Positions 9,417 through 18,440 of a stretch of DNA of 64,000 nucleotides are shown here, one piece after another. The number at the start of each line of letters is the position of its first letter. Position 1 is the stretch's first letter. Below the pieces are notes generated by a model. The model was not told where the DNA came from, ran no database searches, and was given only the letters and a program-made list of their open reading frames with translations. The translations under genes were made by a program, and so were the position numbers. Source of the stretch: Nostoc sp. C052 (lineage in GTDB: Bacteria; Cyanobacteriota; Cyanobacteriia; Cyanobacteriales; Nostocaceae); NCBI RefSeq assembly GCF_013393905.1, contig NZ_CP040272.1, positions 620,001 to 684,000 on the forward strand, read 5' to 3'.

Positions 9417-10541
9417 ATGAATGGCACAATTCGCGTTGGTAATCTCTTCGGAATTCCCTTCTATATCCATCCGTCATGGTTTTTAGTTCTGGGTTTGGTA
9501 ACTTGGAGTTATAGCAGTGGACTGGCGGCGCAATTTCCCCAATTGTCTACGGGATTAGCTTTGCTACTAGGATTGATGACAGCGCTGATGTTATTTGCCT
9601 CTGTCGTCGCTCATGAATTAGGCCACAGTTTTGTTGCGATTGGTCAGGGAATCGATGTCAAATCCATCACGCTGTTTATATTTGGCGGTTTAGCAAGCTT
9701 AGAAAAAGAATCGAAAACTCCAGGTGAAGCTTTTTGGGTTGCGATCGCCGGCCCAATGGTAAGTTTACTACTATGCGGTATCGTTACAGCGATTGGTGTT
9801 ACTACTGCTGCATCAGGGCCATTAGCGGCAATTCTTGGTGTTCTAGGTTCTGTTAACTTGGCATTAGCCCTGTTTAACCTGATTCCTGGCTTGCCCTTAG
9901 ATGGCGGAAATATACTGAAAGCTATCGTTTGGAAAATTACAGGTAATCCTTATAAAGGTGTAACCTTTGCGAGTCGAGTTGGGCAAATCTTTGGTTGGGT
10001 AGCAATTCTTTCTGGTGTAGTTCCCCTACTATTATTTGGCAACTCCGGTAACTTCTGGAATTTGTTAGTTGGCTTCTTCTTGTTGCAAAATGCTGGTAAT
10101 TCGGCTCAATTTGCCAGAGTGCAAGAAAAACTCACAGGTTTGACAGCCGAAGATGCTGTAACTCATGACAGCCCGATTGTATCTGCTAATCTTACCCTGA
10201 GAGAGTTTGCTGATGAGCGAGTCATCAGTGGGCAAAACTGGCATCGGTTCTTAGTGACTGATGATGATGGACAATTAGTAGGTGCGATCGCAATTGATAA
10301 TTTAAGAACCATCCCCACAGCACTATGGTCAGAAACTCAAGTCAAAGAAGTCATGCGACCAATTGCCGAGTCTACCACAGTCCAATCAGATCAACCTCTG
10401 CTGGAAGTTATGCAGTTACTCGAACAACAAAAACTATCTGTGCTTCCCGTAGTTCGTGAGAATGGTGTTCTAGTCGGAATCTTAGAAAAAGCTGCAATTA
10501 TCCAGCTACTTCAAAGCCGAACCCAACCTAATCCTGCATAG
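9417..10541 (+). CDS. Site-2 protease family (M50) membrane peptidase with CBS domains
   Basis: An intramembrane zinc metalloprotease of about 374 residues with several hydrophobic helices. The zinc motif HELGH is at about residue 65 and the second-site aspartate motif NLIPGLPLDGG near residue 155. A C-terminal pair of CBS modules (about residues 245-370) probably senses adenine nucleotides. This Rip3-like arrangement is common in cyanobacteria. The frame is open from a GTG at 9408, but the ATG at 9417 has AAAGG eight bases upstream and is preferred. Substrates are unknown; such proteases usually cut anti-sigma factors or other membrane proteins. It converges on the PEP-CTERM gene across a shared hairpin. 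Confidence 0.9.
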   Translation: MNGTIRVGNLFGIPFYIHPSWFLVLGLVTWSYSSGLAAQFPQLSTGLALLLGLMTALMLFASVVAHELGHSFVAIGQGIDVKSITLFIFGGLASLEKESKTPGEAFWVAIAGPMVSLLLCGIVTAIGVTTAASGPLAAILGVLGSVNLALALFNLIPGLPLDGGNILKAIVWKITGNPYKGVTFASRVGQIFGWVAILSGVVPLLLFGNSGNFWNLLVGFFLLQNAGNSAQFARVQEKLTGLTAEDAVTHDSPIVSANLTLREFADERVISGQNWHRFLVTDDDGQLVGAIAIDNLRTIPTALWSETQVKEVMRPIAESTTVQSDQPLLEVMQLLEQQKLSVLPVVRENGVLVGILEKAAIIQLLQSRTQPNPA

Positions 10542-10566
10542 TTGTCTCCTAAAATGGCAACCCTTT

Positions 10567-10594
10567 GTAGAGACGCGATTTATCGCGTCTCTAC
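10567..10594. terminator. Hairpin between convergent genes
   Basis: A perfect palindrome, GTAGAGACGCGA-TTTA-TCGCGTCTCTAC, is followed by ATTTTTAT on the plus strand. It could terminate the protease gene, and it overlaps the stop codon of the convergent PEP-CTERM gene. It belongs to the GTAGAGACG repeat family. Confidence 0.6.
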
Positions 10595-11313
10595 ATTTTT
10601 ATGCTCTTAGTATTTCTTCTCCAAGAATTTTTACGAGATATTAGATATATTCCCAGCAAAGATAAACCCGCTACTGCCGTAGGTTCGGGCACAGCTTTGA
10701 TTTTGGCATAAACGGCTGTTGTAGTTGTGGCTCCTTCAAGAGCCTTAATACTTATCTGGGGAACGTCTGGATTAAAGCCAGTTAGCTCAAGGGTATAATT
10801 ATTGCCTTCAAATGTGAAATTTTGATTACTCAAATTTGTGTCTATATATACAAAATCTGCACTATTCTCAGGATCGGCTGCGTCGTTAAGCGTATTTATT
10901 AGACCCAATTTGAAGTCAAAAACTTGGCTGATGCCAACGGGAGGGCTGAACGATACATTGAGGTTTAAAGGTACAGATTCAACGCTTGTACCGCTGAATA
11001 CCGTTCCGTTAAAGTAAGTTAAATCAGCTATTTTGAATACAGAGTTAATATCCGCAGAAAACGAAGTTCCATTAAAGGTTAGTCTATTTGGAAGTCCTGT
11101 CGGTAAATCAGGTTCACCCCAAGTAAATATATTGCTTCCCACACCTGTATATAGGGGTTCAGTATTAGCGCTTCCTGGAGTAGGTTCTCCCCATGTAGCG
11201 CTAGAGATACCAGGAAAAGTTAGAGCATAAGCTTGAGCAGATAAACCAAATCCTGTAGCAGAACTCACAAAAAAACTAGATATAGCAGTAGCAAAAATAA
11301 AACTTAGTTTCAT
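10591..11313 (-). CDS. PEP-CTERM sorted exoprotein, choice-of-anchor K type
   Basis: A 240-residue secreted protein. It has an N-terminal signal peptide (hydrophobic to about residue 28, ending near AQAYA) and a C-terminal PEP-CTERM sorting tail. The tail is VPEPTAVAGLSLLGIY followed by arginines and lysines. The middle has features of the choice-of-anchor K domain (SNIFTWGEP, LTFNGTSFSA, LTYFNGT). Such proteins are cleaved and anchored by an exosortase and probably end up in the envelope or sheath; specific function is unknown. No exosortase gene is in the window. The stop codon lies within the shared hairpin. Confidence 0.85.
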   Translation of the reverse strand: MKLSFIFATAISSFFVSSATGFGLSAQAYALTFPGISSATWGEPTPGSANTEPLYTGVGSNIFTWGEPDLPTGLPNRLTFNGTSFSADINSVFKIADLTYFNGTVFSGTSVESVPLNLNVSFSPPVGISQVFDFKLGLINTLNDAADPENSADFVYIDTNLSNQNFTFEGNNYTLELTGFNPDVPQISIKALEGATTTTAVYAKIKAVPEPTAVAGLSLLGIYLISRKNSWRRNTKSIKM

Positions 11314-11808
11314 AATCTTGGGTTTTAATTATCATTCTGAAGTTTATTTCAAGTAGACCTCAAATCTACCTTAGTAAATTTACGGAAAACACGCCAATGT
11401 CTTATTGTGTTTTTTATAAAATATTTATATGGATTTAAAAATAAATTAATGAATAATTTATATTTGTGAAGTTAAGTTTATGGATTGCTACAAGATTTCA
11501 TAGCTTGGTAATTATCAAAACAGGAGTGGCGTAGGCGTACCCCATCGTAGACATCGCTACTTTACTTGGTTTCTTAATTGATTGTCAAGTTGATATCAAG
11601 TTACTATTTTTTGGCCGAAAACGTAAAGGATACAAGCCCCTGAATTTATTTATGAGGATTGTAATTTTTAATTTTTAATTTTTAATTCCCCAAAGGGGTT
11701 GACACCCTCTGTGATATTGGGGTGGATTTGATGTAAACTCCATATCCTTATCTTTGAGTCTTTCTGGCAATTTCAACTGTGTAATTAATTCTGTCTTGGT
11801 ACTTAATC
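11314..11808. other. Intergenic region with a GCGTAGGCG/GTAGACATCGC repeat
   Basis: Nearly 500 bp without a supported gene. At about 11527-11564 there is a dispersed repeat, GGCGTAGGCGTACC followed by ATCGTAGACATCGC. Related copies are at 16750-16806 and, inverted, near 30076-30108. AT-rich sequence follows, with a triple TTTTTAAT-type run near 11660-11690. Confidence 0.5.
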
Positions 11809-12354
11809 TTAAGCCACTTGCTTAAACTTCAGCCCTTTCAATTGACTCTCCTCTACTAAGTCCTTGAACTTTTGAGATACTAATATTCCGAATTTACATT
11901 CTGGGACTGCAAAAAAATGCTGATCTTGAATTAACTCTTCTTTAAAAGCGTGCTTTTCTATTCTCAAAACTCTACCAGTTTCTTCAAATATAAATAAATC
12001 CGCCTTTGAACGATCGAGGCAATCAATAATATTAATTACTTTTAAAATATTAAACTCACCTTCATCGCATTGCAATGGCAGCAGTTTAACGCTATCACCA
12101 ATTAAAGGCTCTAAAATTTTCCAAGCCTTATTATTACAAGCAAAAGTCCATGCAACAACTCCAAGGAAATCACCTCGTTTAGTACCTAATGATTCAAATC
12201 CCACTGGTAAAGGAATCCATTCACTCGTTTCTTCAATGTCTTGATATATACCAAAATTAAGAAACCTTGATAAAATCCCATGTGCATACTCTTGATTCAG
12301 AGGATAGAAGCCATCATAATTATCGCTATCAGGAATAGGAATATAAATATTCAT
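11809..12354 (-). CDS. Imm11/DUF1629-type protein (possible immunity protein)
   Basis: A 181-residue soluble protein. The C-terminal half matches the general pattern of the immunity MXAN_0049 (Imm11, DUF1629) family. It has a run LLPLQCDEGEFNILKVINII, then IEKHAF, an FAVPECKFGILVSQKFKDL strand-turn and the ending LKGLKFKQV. Members of this family often neutralise polymorphic toxins, but many stand alone in cyanobacteria. No toxin gene is adjacent: the upstream DNA is IS982 debris. Either the toxin was lost or the protein has another role. The assignment is from pattern memory and is moderate. Confidence 0.6.
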   Translation of the reverse strand: MNIYIPIPDSDNYDGFYPLNQEYAHGILSRFLNFGIYQDIEETSEWIPLPVGFESLGTKRGDFLGVVAWTFACNNKAWKILEPLIGDSVKLLPLQCDEGEFNILKVINIIDCLDRSKADLFIFEETGRVLRIEKHAFKEELIQDQHFFAVPECKFGILVSQKFKDLVEESQLKGLKFKQVA

Positions 12355-12415
12355 GTAAATCTATCTCCATTAAGTTTTTGAAATATATTATGGGGAAGCT
12401 CCAGCCTTAATATAA

Positions 12416-12982
12416 CGTGAGTTCCACGGTTAGAAAAAGGCGAAAAGCTTGCTAGTACAACATGGCGTAAATAAACCACCCATTTAAAATAGCCAGAAAG
12501 CATACAAAATAAGCATTCTTTCTTTTTACTTTTGCCTTTTTACTTTTGCCTTCTTGTACTAGATATGAAGCGCGAGAAACTGGGTAGGTTTTAGCGATGC
12601 CTGTGGCGGGCTACGCCTACGCTAAGATTGATTGAGAATTGGCAAAAAAGTCACAAAAAAACGCCGAGACTAAAAATATCAAAGAAACCCATAAAGTTTT
12701 AAAGGGTTGGTGAAATGGGGGAAGGATTGGTTTCAATACTTGTCGGTTAAGGGGAAAAGGGGAAGGTTAAAGGGTAAGGGTTAAAGGTTTTTTCTTTCCC
12801 CTTTCCCCTTCCCCTTTAACCTTTTCCCCAAATCAAATTCCGAGTTAAAAATGCAAAACCCGAGTAGTATTGGGATTGGTTTGACTGCTTACACCTATTT
12901 ACCCAAAAAACCGTCGATTGATATTTACTCAAAAGATTTGCCTGCACTACCTCCTGCCGTTTTCTGATCCGTCGAACTCAAG
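12416..12982 (+). mobile_element. Decayed IS982-family element, interrupted by a MITE
   Basis: The left end CGTGAGTTCCACGG (12416-12429) and right end CCGTCGAACTCAAG (12969-12982) are imperfect inverted copies. The right end matches the end of the IS982 fragment at 17345. Codons 12878-12967 still encode the transposase C-terminus (YTYLPKKPSIDIY...LPALPPAVF, stop). The rest of the transposase is gone or scrambled, and a MITE sits inside at 12734-12872. Between the left end and the MITE there is also a TAGTACAA...TTGTACTA repeat. Confidence 0.65.
12734..12872 (+). mobile_element. MITE (CAATAC...GTATTG, 139 bp) with 10-bp target duplication
   Basis: The left end CAATACTTGTCGGTTAAG and the inverted right end (…CCCGAGTAGTATTG) define the element. 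The perfect 10-bp direct repeat GGATTGGTTT flanks it at 12724-12733 and 12873-12882. The interior is a purine-rich GGGGAAAAGG tract followed by its pyrimidine complement, which would fold back as one long hairpin. It has no coding capacity. Confidence 0.85.
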
Positions 12983-13012
12983 TTTATTTACCAGCAAAGG
13001 AAATCGTCAAAA

Positions 13013-13759
13013 ATGTTACTGCATTTGAGTACTTGGCAAGAAGTCGAAGCTTATTTACAGCAGTCGAAGGGGATTATTTTCCCTATTGGTTCCACAGAAC
13101 AACATGGACCAACAGGGTTAATTGGTACTGATGCTATTTGTGCAGAAGCGATCGCATCTGGTGTAGGTGATATAACTGGAGCGATCGTTGGCCCTACAAT
13201 CAATGTGGGCATGGCACTGCATCACACTGCTTTTCCTGGCTCAATCAGTCTGCGTCCCAGCACTTTAATTCAAGTAGTGCGAGATTATGTAACTTGTTTA
13301 GCCAAAGCTGGTTTTAGCAAGTTCTACTTTATTAACGGACATGGTGGTAATATCGCCACCCTGAAAGCGGCTTTCTCAGAAACTTACGCGCACTTAGAAG
13401 ATTTGCAGATTCCCAATGCTCAAGAGGTGCAATGTCAAGTGGCAAACTGGTTTATGTGCGGTTCAGTATATAAGCTAGCTAAAGAATTATATGGCGATCA
13501 AGAAGGCTCTCATGCAACGCCAAGTGAAGTAGCGCTCACCCAGTATGTTTATCCAGAGGCGATTAAGCAAGCATACCTTTCACCAGAAGTTGCAAGGGGA
13601 CATCGGATTTATAGCGCTGCTGACTTTCGAGTGCGTTATCCAGATGGACGTATGGGTTCAAATCCGGCTTTAGCAACGCCTGAACATGGTAAGCAATTTT
13701 ATGACTTGGCGGTGAAAGAACTTAGCAGTGGGTATTTAGAATTTGTGAACGCAGAATAA
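13013..13759 (+). CDS. Creatininase family amidohydrolase
   Basis: A 248-residue metal-dependent amidohydrolase of the creatininase/FAPy-deformylase/MftE superfamily. Metal-ligand motifs are GSTEQHGPTGLIGTDA near residues 22-37 (Glu, His, Asp), NGHGGN near residue 108, and GSHATPSE with the late glutamate near residue 170. It starts with an ATG preceded by AAAGGA. The true substrate cannot be told from sequence: family members act on creatinine, formamidopyrimidines, or peptides. It stands alone between IS982 debris and a convergent S9 peptidase. Confidence 0.85.
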   Translation: MLLHLSTWQEVEAYLQQSKGIIFPIGSTEQHGPTGLIGTDAICAEAIASGVGDITGAIVGPTINVGMALHHTAFPGSISLRPSTLIQVVRDYVTCLAKAGFSKFYFINGHGGNIATLKAAFSETYAHLEDLQIPNAQEVQCQVANWFMCGSVYKLAKELYGDQEGSHATPSEVALTQYVYPEAIKQAYLSPEVARGHRIYSAADFRVRYPDGRMGSNPALATPEHGKQFYDLAVKELSSGYLEFVNAE

Positions 13760-13877
13760 AACACGCGATCGCAGTTTCTATCTAATCTGTCAAAACCTTG
13801 CCTCATAAGCATTTAGGATTTGCGGACAGTCTATTAATAACCATCAAATCGGTATAAGTGCCACATAGTAAATTTTG

Positions 13878-15941
13878 TTAGTTGCTTTTTTTCTTGATCA
13901 ATTTTGGCTCAAAAATAGGAGATGCGGTTGAGGGTGTGAGATATTTATCGTACCAAGCTAAATAACGTTCTAGGACATCACGTTGATAACTCGGTTTGCT
14001 GATGCCGTGAGATTGTCCAGGATAAACTACTAATTGGGTATCAATTTCCAGATTTTTGAGTGCTTGATACATCTGTTCCGAGTTATGTAGTGGTACAGAA
14101 AAATCCCTATCACCTCCCATAAATAGTGTTGGTGTAACAATGCGGTCAGCGTGAAGAAATGGGAAAGAAATTCGTAGCCAGACATCGAGGTTCTTCCACG
14201 GTACACCAAGCTCTTGTTCATAGTCATCAATATACTCATCAGTACCATAGGTCGCCAGAATATTTGATTCACCAGCCCCACTGACTGCGGCTTGAAAACG
14301 GCGATCTTGAGCAATAGTGTAGTTGGTTAACATTCCCCCGTAACTCCACCCACCAATTCCCAAGCGTGATGGTGCAGCAATTCCAGTAGCGATCGCATAA
14401 TCCGCACCAGCAATAATATCTTGAGCGTCTTTGTTTCCCCAGTCTGCATAAATTGCTTTGGAGAAGGCTTCTCCTCTGCCTGAACTACCGCGTGGGTTAA
14501 CACCCACAACGACATAGCCGTGAGCTGCAAACAGTTGCCAATTAAACATAAACTGGTTTGTGAACTGACCAACAGGGCCACCGTGTAACATTAGTAGTGT
14601 TGGGTATTTCTTCCCTGGCTGATAGTGAGGTGGCTTGACAAGAAAACCATGAATTTCTGTACCATTTTTACTCAAAAAGCTGATTTCATCTGTAGTTGCT
14701 AAATTTAACTGCGTTAGGAACTGATCGTTTTGGTGTGATATTAAACGCAAATTTTTACCATTAAAGGCAAAGACTGCATTTGGTTGTTGTGGCGTTGAGG
14801 AAAGTAAAGCGATTTTGCCATCGCGTCCTAAATCAAATTTACTAATCTCTTGTCTTCCTGCTAAGAATCGCTCGATTTTACCACCAGTTACAGGTATTTT
14901 TGCTAGGTGAACATTGCCATCATCTTCGATTAAAAACAGGATTGATTTACCATCTGTGGTGAAGCGCGGTTTGGCAACATTGCGATCGAGGTTGGCAGTC
15001 AGTAGACGGGGAATACCACCCTCGGCGGGGATAATGGCGAGATGATGAACTGCGTACTCAATAAGTTTGGGTGAACCTCCCTGCAAATAAGCAATTGACT
15101 TACCATCTGGACTCCAAACCGGACGGCTGTCCCAATCAGGAGCGGAGTCAGGCCCAATAAAGGTAGTTAGCTGACGGGCTTTGGCTCCCGATTGGGCGGC
15201 GATTGCATATAGATCCCAATTATTATTGCGATCGCTCTCTTGACCACGTTTGCTCACAAAAGCAATATTTTTGCTATCAGGTGACCAAGCAGGTAAATAC
15301 TCATTAAATGAACCTGGGGTGAGAATATCTGCTTTGCGAGTTGCTAAGTCTAATACATAAAGATGTTCACGACTTTTACCGATAAAACCCACACCATCTT
15401 CTAAAAAGTGAAATTGATTAATAACAATCGGTGGTGGGGTTTTCCCATTAAAGGGTGTTTCTGGAACTGGTTCTTCAGCAATTACCGCGAGTTGCCGACT
15501 GTCACCAGACCAGACAAAATCGCTAACATCACCAGCAAAGTCTGATATTTTCTCGGCTTCACCGCCTGCTAAGTTGAGCAACCAAATTTGCTGTTTTCCT
15601 GATTCACGGCTGGAGCGAAAAGCTAGATATTTACCATCTGGGCTAAACCGAGGATTGTATTCACTATCGTTACCGTTAGTTAACTGTAATGTTCGGGAAG
15701 CATCCCAAGAAGTCATGTAAATATGGCTATTTTGTGTATCATTTTTCAAGTCGGTATTAGTTACTGTGTAAGCAATCCAGTCTCCAGAGGGAGAAAGTTG
15801 AGGATCGCTAATTTGCCGAAAGGCGAATTGATCTTCGAGTGTTAGCAGGCGTTTTTCTTGGGCTTGAACCTGAATATTGATAGCGCTTATCGTTACTAAA
15901 ACACTGCAAGCTAAAGCGATTTTTGTGAGCTTTTTCATCAT
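13878..15941 (-). CDS. S9 family serine peptidase (acylaminoacyl-peptidase/dipeptidyl-peptidase type)
   Basis: A secreted or periplasmic prolyl-oligopeptidase-family enzyme of about 687 residues. An N-terminal beta-propeller with PD40-type repeats (SPDGKYLAF, SPDSKNIAF, SPDGKSIAYL) is followed by the alpha/beta hydrolase domain. The nucleophile serine is in GGWSYGGM, the aspartate in GGDRDFSVPLHN and the histidine in GQSHGISKP. The frame is open for 55 codons upstream of 15941, but the two ATGs at 15941 and 15938 give MMKKLTKIALACSVLV, a normal signal peptide ending near VQAQ; the upstream extension reads like noncoding sequence. It is convergent with the creatininase-family gene and divergent from ybaK. 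Confidence 0.88.
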   Translation of the reverse strand: MMKKLTKIALACSVLVTISAINIQVQAQEKRLLTLEDQFAFRQISDPQLSPSGDWIAYTVTNTDLKNDTQNSHIYMTSWDASRTLQLTNGNDSEYNPRFSPDGKYLAFRSSRESGKQQIWLLNLAGGEAEKISDFAGDVSDFVWSGDSRQLAVIAEEPVPETPFNGKTPPPIVINQFHFLEDGVGFIGKSREHLYVLDLATRKADILTPGSFNEYLPAWSPDSKNIAFVSKRGQESDRNNNWDLYAIAAQSGAKARQLTTFIGPDSAPDWDSRPVWSPDGKSIAYLQGGSPKLIEYAVHHLAIIPAEGGIPRLLTANLDRNVAKPRFTTDGKSILFLIEDDGNVHLAKIPVTGGKIERFLAGRQEISKFDLGRDGKIALLSSTPQQPNAVFAFNGKNLRLISHQNDQFLTQLNLATTDEISFLSKNGTEIHGFLVKPPHYQPGKKYPTLLMLHGGPVGQFTNQFMFNWQLFAAHGYVVVGVNPRGSSGRGEAFSKAIYADWGNKDAQDIIAGADYAIATGIAAPSRLGIGGWSYGGMLTNYTIAQDRRFQAAVSGAGESNILATYGTDEYIDDYEQELGVPWKNLDVWLRISFPFLHADRIVTPTLFMGGDRDFSVPLHNSEQMYQALKNLEIDTQLVVYPGQSHGISKPSYQRDVLERYLAWYDKYLTPSTASPIFEPKLIKKKSN

Positions 15942-16176
15942 ACTTTTGGGAGGGAGTGAAAAGTCAGGTAGTGGCAAGGTTAAAATCCTTACCAGAGAAG
16001 GAACAGCGCGATCGCCTTTACCTAGAGCGCCGTGTGAAACGGGCGTTTTTAGAGGCAGGTAAAGCGCTGCCGAATGTGAGCAGATGCAGTCCTTGAGCGA
16101 TCGCATTAGTCGAGTGTATTCTAGTGCAAGGGTTGCAACAGAATTAAAATTTTGAACTTAAAATAACGAAAAGTTG

Positions 16177-16647
16177 ATGAAAACTAATGCTGCTCGACTA
16201 CTGGATAAACTAGGTATTCCCTACCAAATCCTGAGCTATGAGGTTAACCCTGATGATTTAGCTGCTGAGAGTACAGCGCACAAAGTTGGTCTTCCGCCAG
16301 AGCAAGTTTTTAAGACTTTAGTAGTCAGAGGTGACACAACAGGTATGTGCTTTGCTGTTATACCTGGAAATGATCGGTTAGATTTAAAAGCCTTGGCGCG
16401 GATTTCAGGAAACCGCAAAGTTGAGACAGTTGCTCTCAAGGAAGTGCAGCCACTAACAGGATACATCCGGGGGGGTGTGACAGCTTTAGCGAGTAAAAAA
16501 GACTATCCTGTTTACCTTGATGAAACGGCAACCCTATTTGAGCAGATCACTGTTTCTGCTGGAATGCGAGGTATGTTGCTTCTGCTATCCCCATCTGATT
16601 ATTTACGTGTGGTCAATGGCACTTTGGGGGCAATTGTACAAAATTAA
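16177..16647 (+). CDS. ybaK: YbaK/EbsC-type Cys-tRNA(Pro) deacylase
   Basis: A 156-residue editing enzyme that hydrolyses mis-charged Cys-tRNA(Pro). Family features are the MKTNAARLLDKLGIPY start, VFKTLVVRGD containing the conserved lysine, FAVIPGNDRLDLKALA, and the late GYIRGGVTALASKKDYPVYLD segment. ATG at 16177 is chosen over the TTG one codon upstream. It lies alone and divergent from the S9 peptidase. Confidence 0.92.
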   Translation: MKTNAARLLDKLGIPYQILSYEVNPDDLAAESTAHKVGLPPEQVFKTLVVRGDTTGMCFAVIPGNDRLDLKALARISGNRKVETVALKEVQPLTGYIRGGVTALASKKDYPVYLDETATLFEQITVSAGMRGMLLLLSPSDYLRVVNGTLGAIVQN

Positions 16648-16749
16648 GGAGAAAGGAGTTTCAAGATCAATACTTTTGCCAATTTACGAGGCTTGATATA
16701 GAACAAACTTAAGATTTTACAGGCTTCTTTTTGCCATCAAGAAAAATTT

Positions 16750-16850
16750 TATGGGGTGAGGCGTAGGCGAAGACCGTCGCAGACATCGCTTGAACCGCAT
16801 CGCACCCCAACAAAATAATATTAGCGCCTACCTAAATATAGGTAAGCGCT
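16750..16850. repeat. Dispersed repeat plus terminator-like hairpin
   Basis: Bases 16752-16806 hold GGGTGAGGCGTAGGCG...GTCGCAGACATCGC...GCACCCC, a copy of the dispersed GCGTAGGCG repeat with GGGGTG/CACCCC ends. Bases 16823-16850 form a hairpin (AGCGCCTACCT-aaat-AGGTAAGCGCT) followed by ATTGTTTTAT. That hairpin may end ybaK transcripts. Confidence 0.55.
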
Positions 16851-16931
16851 ATTGTTTTATTTCAATTCAGGGAAAAATATAGTGAAATGAATTCCCTGAT
16901 TTTTACTATTAATTAATTCCAATTTAATTTA

Positions 16932-17204
16932 CTACACAGCACTGCGACGATTTAGCAAGTTCCACAAGAAAACAGCAACAATTGCACCAAGAACCGCTAC
17001 TGCAATCCCAGGAATACTGAGTGTGGGGGCGGCTAACGTCAAGGTTCCTGTACTGAAGAATACACCCAAACTACCACCAACAAAAGCACCGATAATTCCT
17101 AATAAGATTGTTCCCAGAATTCCACCGCCTTGATGACCGGGGTAGATAGCCTTTGCAATAGCACCAGCAATTAAACCTAAAACAATCCAAGCAAGAATAT
17201 TCAT
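16932..17204 (-). CDS. GlsB/YeaQ/YmgE family small membrane protein
   Basis: A 90-residue, very hydrophobic protein with about three helices and the family glycine pattern LIAGAIAKAIYPGHQGGG, then GIIGAFVGGSLG. The family is labelled transglycosylase-associated in older annotations and is stress-linked in several bacteria; biochemical function is unknown. A paralogue with the same architecture is at 47928-48206. It is monocistronic here, upstream of an IS982 fragment. Confidence 0.85.
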   Translation of the reverse strand: MNILAWIVLGLIAGAIAKAIYPGHQGGGILGTILLGIIGAFVGGSLGVFFSTGTLTLAAPTLSIPGIAVAVLGAIVAVFLWNLLNRRSAV

Positions 17205-17344
17205 TGTTTTAATTCGATAGACGTTTTTGACTTACAAATACACAATAGCAATCCCAACATTGACATTCCATCTACCAACAGAACCAATTATTAATAGCCT
17301 TGAGGATGAATGCTGTTACTTCTTGTGATATGGTCCCTAATTGA

Positions 17345-17595
17345 ACGTGAGTTCGACGGAACTAAAAAATGGCAGGAGGTAGTGCTGGCAAATCTTTTGG
17401 GTAAATGTCAATCGAAGGTTTTTTAGGCAAATAGGTATAAGTAGCTAAACCAGCTATCAAGTTAACCAAAAAATTAAGTGGACTATGATGGCGGGAGTGT
17501 TCTATTTGACATATATTTTTCAGATGGTCATTGACCGATTCAATTACAGCACGTTTGCGTAATAAAATCTTGTCAATCAGTAACGCCTTTGACAT
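17345..17595 (-). pseudogene. IS982-family transposase C-terminal fragment
   Basis: Only the last 77 residues of an IS982 DDE transposase remain (17362-17595). They include LLRKRAVIESVNDHLKN, with the third catalytic acidic residue, and QIEHSRHHSPLNFLVNL. The terminal inverted repeat CGTGAGTTCGACGG lies just past the stop. The N-terminal two-thirds and the left IS end are missing, so it cannot move on its own. A second fragment with the same C-terminus is at 12878-12967. Confidence 0.85.
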
Positions 17596-17749
17596 TTAGT
17601 TGGTTAACTTCGGAAATAAAAGAATTAAAAATTCTACCAGCGCAGCACAGAAGTAATCCCAGAGTCGTCAAGAAAACTCGTTCAAAGTTTCAAAGCAAAA
17701 AAATATCATAGAAATATAAGGCAGACAATGCCAATTTTACACCCTATAC

Positions 17750-18301
17750 TCAATTGAATTGTTCTAGCAATGTTTCAACACTAGCATTGTGATCCAGAAA
17801 AGAAAATAAATGCCAGTAGCGGAGTTTTCCTTCTTTATCTAATACAAACTGTGCTGGTAAAGGCGCTCCCAGTGCTTGTCCTACTTGATAGGTACGAAAT
17901 ACTCTACAACTAGGATCGCTCAGTAATGGCATTTGCAAGCCTAAATCTCTCACAACTATTTGACTCTGACGTTCATCGGTACTAGTAATCATTAAAACTT
18001 CTATACCAAGTTTTTTAAATTGTTCATAGTTTTCATTTAACTCTTTGATATGAGGAAAACAAAAGGGACAATATTGCTTTTCGGTAAAGATGCGAGTAAA
18101 GGCAATTACCACAGGTTGCTTACCTTTATAATCAGACAATTTTACTAATCTTCCGTTGGTAATATCTGGTAGTTGGAATTCTGGTGTCCCCACTCCCAAT
18201 CTGAGTTTGTTGCTAGCTGGAACTGGTAAAAAATTACGGAAGAAACGCTCATTTAATAAGCCACTAAAATCCGTTGAAGTAAGCATATTTTTAACCCTCA
18301 T
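17750..18301 (-). CDS. Peroxiredoxin-like redoxin-domain protein
   Basis: A 183-residue AhpC/TSA-fold protein. The active-site loop is YCPFCFPHI, a CxxC arrangement unlike the PxxxTxxC of typical peroxiredoxins, following VVIAFTRIFTEKQ. It therefore resembles bacterioferritin-comigratory or thiol-oxidoreductase-like members and may act as a peroxidase or disulfide reductase. It starts at the ATG at 18301; another ATG five codons in is possible. It precedes (on the opposite end) a classical 2-Cys peroxiredoxin on the same strand 139 bp away, giving a small oxidative-stress cluster. Confidence 0.78.
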   Translation of the reverse strand: MRVKNMLTSTDFSGLLNERFFRNFLPVPASNKLRLGVGTPEFQLPDITNGRLVKLSDYKGKQPVVIAFTRIFTEKQYCPFCFPHIKELNENYEQFKKLGIEVLMITSTDERQSQIVVRDLGLQMPLLSDPSCRVFRTYQVGQALGAPLPAQFVLDKEGKLRYWHLFSFLDHNASVETLLEQFN

Positions 18302-18440
18302 GATTTAAATACTATTTTATGAAAAAACCACAGATATATACGGAGCTTGACACTGTTTAATGTGTATCTCTGTTTATCTGTGGTTTTCATTGATTTTGCT
18401 CTCAACTCCAACGGTATGGATTGGAGTTTGCTAGCTAAAT

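Noticed and set aside
11809..12354. Complete toxin-immunity pair at the Imm11-type gene
   Set aside because: No toxin ORF is adjacent on either side; upstream is IS982 debris.
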